A stretch of 64,000 nt of DNA from Theristus sp. LFF4_11 (taxonomy: Eukaryota > Nematoda > Chromadorea > Monhysterida > Xyalidae), in contig JASANC010002838.1 of assembly GCA_030248135.1 (NCBI GenBank), positions 1 to 64,000 of the forward strand, given 5' to 3'. Shown one piece after another: positions 59,119 through 64,000 of this stretch; the first letter of the stretch is position 1; each line of letters opens with the position of its first letter. Below the pieces are notes generated by a model. The model searched no databases. It saw nothing but the letters and a program-made list of their open reading frames with translations, and had not been told where the DNA came from. Both the position numbers and the translations under genes were made by a program.

Positions 59119-60168
59119 CGATCCTCTGTTATTTCCTTTTCCATCGGTTTCAGCTCTTTTCAAAAAAAGAACTTGCAATTGAGCATGCATGCACGCACGT
59201 GCATGTGACGCATTGTGGGGTGGTAATTTTTCTATGAGTGTGTGTGACGTAAAAAACAGGGTTTTGAAAAGAATGTGTAATGCATGTGCAACAATAGGCA
59301 CAACAACAACAAAGCTTGTGTTTATTGCACGATCATTGGAACTCACCTTCAATGCTGGTGTTTGTTGAATCATTCAGTTGAAATAAGACAACTCGCTACC
59401 AAAGAGGCGATCTGAACCATTTCGTGGCTTGGGCAAATCAAACGCTACAGCTGACGAAACAATTCAGCTCAAATCTTTTGGCAACATCTGTGTTGTTTCT
59501 TTAAATTTGAGTTTTCAATGAAGTTGCCGGTTAAAAACCAAATACGTTATGCATTGTCAAAGCCAAGGTCTGAGAATGATATGGAGCTCACATGGTGAGA
59601 TTTCACGTCAGCTACAAACGATGCCAATTAGGATACCCAGCGACATGTTTTCATGCTGTTGTTGTGGATTGTGGATTGCAAAATTTGGCTAATTTTCAAT
59701 GACACACATGTGAAAGTTAACACGCATTGTTTAACGCAAAGAGGCGTTGTAGTTTTATTTACAGGGCTACGTTCACATGCATTTTCGTTCGTAATCGTGT
59801 TTTGTGCTGCTACAGTCGAACTCTAAATTATAGCGAATCAGCTGATTGGTTGGTGTTCATGTGATGCATGCTTACTGTGCAAACCAAACTCCGCCCTCAC
59901 AGCTATTTCTGCACAGAAAGCATGCGATCACCAACCAATCAGCTGATTCCCTGTAATTTAGAGTTCGATTGTACCGTTGATAAATACGACAAATTCTGTG
60001 AAACTAACTGATTGGCTACAATTAAACTCTATCTTCCAGCATCATTTACGTTACATACTGTGTGGCAGTTCTTGAGCTTCACATTTGTATATCAGAATTG
60101 TCTATTCGTGTTTGACTTTCGCAATATTTGTTTTGTTCCGGGAATTGTTTACCTTGCACCCATCACTC
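59119..60168. promoter_or_regulatory. Divergent intergenic region between secreted-peptide and four-TM genes
   Basis: About 1 kb between two genes transcribed away from each other, so both promoters should lie here. A minus-strand mini-exon (59373-59347, nine codons ending at a GTGAGT donor) is possible but unsupported. The family A element at 59813-59971 sits 200 bp from the plus-strand start codon. Confidence 0.4.
59813..59971. mobile_element. Short family A TIR element (159 bp), complete
   Basis: TA-CAGTCGAACTCTAAATTATA to AATTTAGAGTTCGATTG-TA, with internal AATCAGCTGATTGGTTGGTG and its complement. Very similar to 54098-54263. Confidence 0.93.
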
Positions 60169-62281
60169 ATGATGACCCCCAATGTGGACACCAAAAGCAG
60201 CTCCGGCCTGCTGCTTCTACCAGTGAAAACTGTGTCTGCACTTTGTGCCCTGGCGATTGTCGGTCATCTGCTGCTGCCTTCAAACACTTTCTGCTGGTCG
60301 GAATCAGACGAAGCTGAACAAAATCATCACCGTTTTCGTTTTACTTTTCAGCTGAACAAGTTTGTGTGTTGTGCCATTTGTACCTCACGGTTTACGCTGT
60401 AAACTAAAAAACGATTGTAGTTGTTGGCTTCAGATCACTTTCAACACGGCAAATGCGGGACGTCGCCTCAGTTGAGCTGTCAAAACTACCGAAACACGCG
60501 CACGTCAGCAAACGGCAGCTCTGTGTGTCGGTCGGTGCAGCCGACGTGAGTTTCTTGATGTTGATGGCCGTGTGTAATTTAATGCAGTAAACGTGTTCGA
60601 ATGATGCTGCACTAACACTGTTTTTGCAGATGTATTCAACCAGAGTGCAGTTGAACCCATTGCGTGCCAACTTCAGTGTTGGCTACCACCAAATCGGTGT
60701 TCCAATTGTGCTGACGTGCGTTCGTCTTGTCACTCAATTGGCACACATCATTTACTTATGCATCAGGGTGTGTCTGTTCGGTTGATTCCTGTTGTTTCGA
60801 TCTAAACTTTTGTTGCTACATCGGTGCTGCATGGGGGCTAGTCAGTGTTGGGCTTTAGTTTATTGAGTTTCTTTCAGTGTTAAGTTGATATCAATAACTA
60901 CAGATACCAGTTTTGCTCATACCAGCACCGTATCAACGTTTCTTCCAGCCAACTCAGTTTACGCGCTGGGCAGATGTGAACACTTTTCACCACATGATCC
61001 CATTCATGGGTCTTTGTTCGTTGGCAGCAACAGCGATTGTGCTCACGTGGTGTTACAATTGGCAATGGCACAAAGACTGGCAAAATGCTTTGCTGCCAGT
61101 TCGTTTTTTGCAAAATCTGTTAAACTCGGAACGTATCACAATCTTAGAAAGACACCACAGGGTGGCGCATTAGGGCACCACCTTTTGACAGCTCATATCT
61201 CGCCAACCAAAGAAACCGATTTGGATAAAATTTTCAGATGTTTCTCAAAGAATAACTTTAAAATGTGCAAAATTTCAGCACAATCCGACCAAAGGGTGCT
61301 CTGTAACAAGGCCGAAGCCAAAAAAGTCAAACATCTTAGTAATATCAATTTTTTTAAGTTCTGCTACTGAATGCGTGTGCAGACGTAGAAAAGAAACTAT
61401 CATAGTTTCAATCCTTCCCATGTGGCAATGAACTTAGGCCTTATGTAGGGGACTCGGATCACTTTACCAATTTTGAATTCCCGCGTCATCCATGAAACTG
61501 TTTACCTGTCTATGCGCGCATTGAGTTGTGGGACCAAAATAAAAGATCATAATTAATGGCCTGGCGGCCGCACGTGGAACATCACGTTGCATGCATCTTT
61601 TGTTTCTGGTGCACAGTGGCGATGAGCTGAAGGGTTCCATGACATGAATTATGAAAGCACAAAATAGGAGCAAATCTGCAACAAAACAGCTTCGCAACGA
61701 TCCACGATGTCCAAAACTCGTTGCCGGTGGAATGACTGACCGAAGTGTTTTTCGTGGCGGCGAGTTGTTGCTTTCGCATTTGTTTGTTTCATAAAAATGT
61801 TTCACGAGGAAAACACGACTCAAGTTGAATTCAGTCACACCATACAAAATACTTTTAGTTCATCTCATTGCTCCTGTACACAAAAGAAACAAAAGATGCA
61901 TGTAACGTGATGATTCACACAGCCGCCAGGCCAACCAACACTAACATTTTTGATTTGTTTGGTTTCGGCCTTGTTACACACAGCCCCCTTTGGCCGGATT
62001 GTGCTGAAATTTTATACAGCTGTTAGTTTTTCTTTGAGAAAGACCTTGAAAATTTTATTCAAATCGGGTCATTGATTGGCGAGATGTGGGTTCTACTTCT
62101 CGTAGACCACTTCTGCTTCCAGGCACCTAACGCTCCAATGCAATGGTCAATTGCATCCGGCATTCTGATGATCGAATTGCTTGCCTGTGTCATTGAGTTG
62201 GCCATGGTTATCTACTTGACGTGCAAGCACTACTCTTGTGTAAAAGTGCATCCAAATGAAAACAACGTGAAACACGATTAA
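60169..62281 (+). CDS. Four-membrane-segment protein, family not recognised
   Basis: Exons 60169-60359, 60434-60545, 60630-60767, 60904-61098 and 62123-62281 (TAA) join with phases 2, 0, 0 and 0 and give about 264 residues. Hydrophobic segments are near residues 13-40 (LLLLPVKTVSALCALAIVGH), about 125-150 (IGVPIVLTCVRLVTQLAHII), 180-200 (MIPFMGLCSLAATAIVL) and 218-245 (ILMIELLACVIELAMVIYL). N- and C-termini are hydrophilic. The segment between the first two is about 80 residues, with the others closer, an arrangement shared by many tetraspan families. A donor after CTGCCA (61098) was preferred to a later GTATCA because it keeps phase. The last intron (1.02 kb) contains an inverted repeat. No function is assigned. 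Confidence 0.72.
61187..61335 (+). repeat. Left arm of a 0.9-kb intronic inverted repeat
   Basis: GACAGCTCATATCTCGCCAA, AAACCGATTTGGATAAAATT, AATTTCAGCACAATCCGACC and TAACAAGGCCGAAGCC. The complement occurs at 61947-62090. Confidence 0.85.
61430..61555 (-). repeat. GAATTCCCGCGTC dispersed repeat, copy 4 (nested)
   Basis: GGGGACTCGGATCACTTTAC, TTTTGAATTCCCGCGTC and TATGCGCGCATTGAG. It lies between the arms of the intronic inverted repeat and in opposite orientation to the 53-kb and 58-kb copies. Confidence 0.85.
61947..62090 (-). repeat. Right arm of the 0.9-kb intronic inverted repeat
   Basis: GGTTTCGGCCTTGTTACA, GGCCGGATTGTGCTGAAATT, ATTCAAATCGGGTCATTGAT and TGGCGAGATGTGG. It ends about 30 bp before the last exon of the four-TM gene. 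Confidence 0.85.
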
Positions 62282-62442
62282 AACAGCAATGTTGTTCAGT
62301 GTTCCAGAGATTTATTGCATTCCACAGGTTTGTTGTTGTACTGAATCGCAAAAAATGCAAACCTAATTTGTGTGCAAGAAACAACTAACTTGAAAACTTG
62401 TAACTAAGAAATCAGTCAATCGCTTTTACCGACACGTTCCGA

Positions 62443-62688
62443 TCACCCACCGAAACGGCCTTTCATAAGTCGATACAGATGGGCGCGATTATAGGCAGGC
62501 TCCCGTTTGTGGAGGTTGCCCGAGGGCGGCCAGCGGAACATGTTCAGCGCAGGGTCGGCAACGGCGTTCAAATGCACGCCCCTGGACAACGCCAGTGGCG
62601 GCGAAGCTGCCGACGTTGAAGCTGCCAGCAGCAGCACAATCGTACAGCTGACCAGCAGTGGCTTGGTGTCACGTTTGAAATCAACCAT
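62443..62688 (-). CDS. Small secreted precursor, candidate RF-amide-like neuropeptide
   Basis: An 81-residue single-exon ORF starting at an ATG (62688). The first 28 residues form a classic signal peptide (basic, then VSCTIVLLLAASTSA). A Lys-Arg pair in NLHKR precedes the last 19 residues, EPAYNRAHLYRLMKGRFGG. Cleavage there, trimming of one Gly and amidation would give a 17-residue peptide ending GRF-amide. This layout (signal, spacer, dibasic site, C-terminal Arg-Phe-Gly) is that of nematode FMRFamide-like or NPF-like precursors. The double Gly before the stop is unusual: amidation normally needs a single exposed Gly. A TTTCAG acceptor about 50 bp upstream suggests a 5' UTR exon with a ten-codon upstream ORF. 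A GTGGGT overlaps the end and could be a donor, which would change the C-terminus. Confidence 0.62.
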   Translation of the reverse strand: MVDFKRDTKPLLVSCTIVLLLAASTSAASPPLALSRGVHLNAVADPALNMFRWPPSGNLHKREPAYNRAHLYRLMKGRFGG

Positions 62689-62749
62689 GGTGTGTTGATC
62701 AGGTGGGCACCTCGTTGAACGGTGGTCTCATGCGCAGTCTCTGAAAATG

Positions 62750-63869
62750 ATTCAGACGTAAAGAGCTCAAAAAACGGACAAACTGAATCAGTTAAACCAT
62801 GAGGCTGGTAACCTAGATAGTAACAGGAAACAGCTGAGATTCTGTGGATGCGACAATAAGAACCGCAAGAAAGTCTTCAGGCAATGTTCTCTTCACACGC
62901 ATATCAGGTTTTGCCGCTCGTTCACGGTGCGTGTGCCGTGCAATTTCAAACGTGAAAGAAAATTGCCCGATTAAGCCATTATCGCATTCGTGGCAAGTGT
63001 CGCCGCTTAATGGGAATCTGCAGGAAATGCATGGCATGCAGGCAGCACTGCACTGCTAACAAACATGCGCTCAGCTGAGCCTCAAGCAAAACGAACAATT
63101 GGACTGAAACCTCGGAGACGTATCTGCAAACAAAAGCTAAATTGTGGCAAAAACCACTGCCAGCTGGTTGTCGGGATGTTTGCGGGAAGCTGATCGCAAA
63201 GCGTGCATTAAAATGACATAAATTATAAACGGCACCACACCATACGCATTGACGCACGTGTACTGAAAAAATTCAAAACCCATCCAAATCTAATCTGATG
63301 AAACATAATGAATTTACCGAAAAAAATCGCCAATTCAAACATTTGCGTTACGAATTTTGTGAAATATGATATGGTCGTCATGACGTTGATGAAATGCCTA
63401 TTCGACAAACATGCCTATTCGAAAAAAAGAAATCACGAAATGCCACTAAATTAGCAACACAGAAAATGCCCGTGAAATATTTGGAAATAAGCCGCAACTG
63501 ATTTTTTTTCATGTGAGACGATTCATTAGCCTCACTATTCAGTTTCAGTACAAGGTGTTATTAAGTGGGCTGTGGCCGGCCATTCGTTTGTTTATTCATG
63601 TGCTTTTGCTTTCTTGGAGACAGAAAAGTGCTCGATACTCTGATGAGATTGCTCACAAAATAAACGGAAATCTAGTCCGTGAAATACCTCAAAACTAAAT
63701 CTGCAATTTTTATTAGCAAGAACCGAGCATTTTTTGTTTCTCCTCTGAATAGCCGATGCTAGCTGCACTCGTTTTATCATTTGCGCGTTCTGCGGTAACC
63801 AAACGCGATGGTGCATACCAGGTACCGTATGGGGGGTATATGGGGGACGGGCTGTCCTCTTAAGTTTTG
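62750..63869. other. Gene-poor interval
   Basis: Upstream of the small secreted precursor. No exon with paired splice signals is recognised. Confidence 0.4.
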
Positions 63870-64000
63870 GTCCTCAAAAAGGAAAGAAATGCAAAAACTG
63901 AATTGATCATTTTCACCTTATCAAAAAAGCTTGGCTCATGGATTAAGATTAGGAACTTACAACAACTGAAAATCTGATCAAAAATAAAAAAAATCACTTG
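63870..64000 (+). repeat. Dispersed repeat with TTAGGA core, copy 2 (cut by window end)
   Basis: GAATTGATCATTTTCACCTT, AAGCTTGGCTCATGGATTAAG, TTAGGAACTTACAACAACTG and GATCAAAAATAAAAAAAATCAC follow the same order as 9960-10110. Confidence 0.85.

Noticed and set aside
1..64000. tRNA or rRNA genes
   Set aside because: No convincing A/B-box cloverleaf or rRNA core was found by eye; a dedicated scan could still find one.
1..64000. Transposase or reverse transcriptase genes
   Set aside because: No DDE, RT or integrase motif was recognised in the open frames, so all mobile elements are listed as non-autonomous.

Overview
This is a window of an animal nuclear genome, most likely a nematode. Coding sequence is broken into short exons by GT-AG introns, both strands carry genes, and long stretches are gene-poor and full of small terminal-inverted-repeat (TIR) elements. 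The PDZ cluster at the left end looks like the nematode multi-PDZ family, and two secreted signalling genes fit an ecdysozoan. All gene models were built by hand from reading frames, splice signals and intron-phase agreement; none was tested by search or transcript data.

Layout. About 1.3-3.5 kb: PDZ-domain gene or genes (+). About 3.7-12.5 kb: repeats, a lysine-rich ORF between two 105-bp direct repeats, a 2.4-kb inverted-repeat structure containing another ORF, and homopolymer-rich tracts. 13.2-16.0 kb: a TMEM39 homologue (+), followed by a Gemin6 homologue (+, 16.4-17.2 kb). 18.4-24.5 kb: a TRAK/Milton kinesin adaptor (-). 24.7-30.5 kb: no gene seen. 30.6-34.2 kb: betaine-homocysteine methyltransferase (-), with a 1-kb array of an 8-bp unit and a TIR element in its introns. 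34.6-44.5 kb: TIR elements, one nested in another. 44.7-49.7 kb: a repulsive guidance molecule (RGM/DRAG-1) gene (+). 50.2-54.6 kb: a 12-exon gene (-) with an N-terminal zinc-finger-like cysteine cluster that I do not recognise. 56.5-59.1 kb: a six-exon gene (-) for a secreted prepropeptide with a dibasic cleavage site and a cystine-knot-like C-terminus, the most interesting find. 60.2-62.3 kb: a four-membrane-segment protein (+). 62.4-62.7 kb: a small secreted precursor ending in an RFG-type sequence (-), a neuropeptide candidate.

The genes do not form one pathway. They are unrelated neighbours: ER membrane and autophagy biology (TMEM39), snRNP assembly (Gemin6), mitochondrial transport (TRAK), one-carbon metabolism (BHMT), BMP co-reception (RGM) and secreted ligands. 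Most TIR families end at TA dinucleotides, as Tc1/mariner-type insertions do. No transposase gene was seen, so they look non-autonomous.
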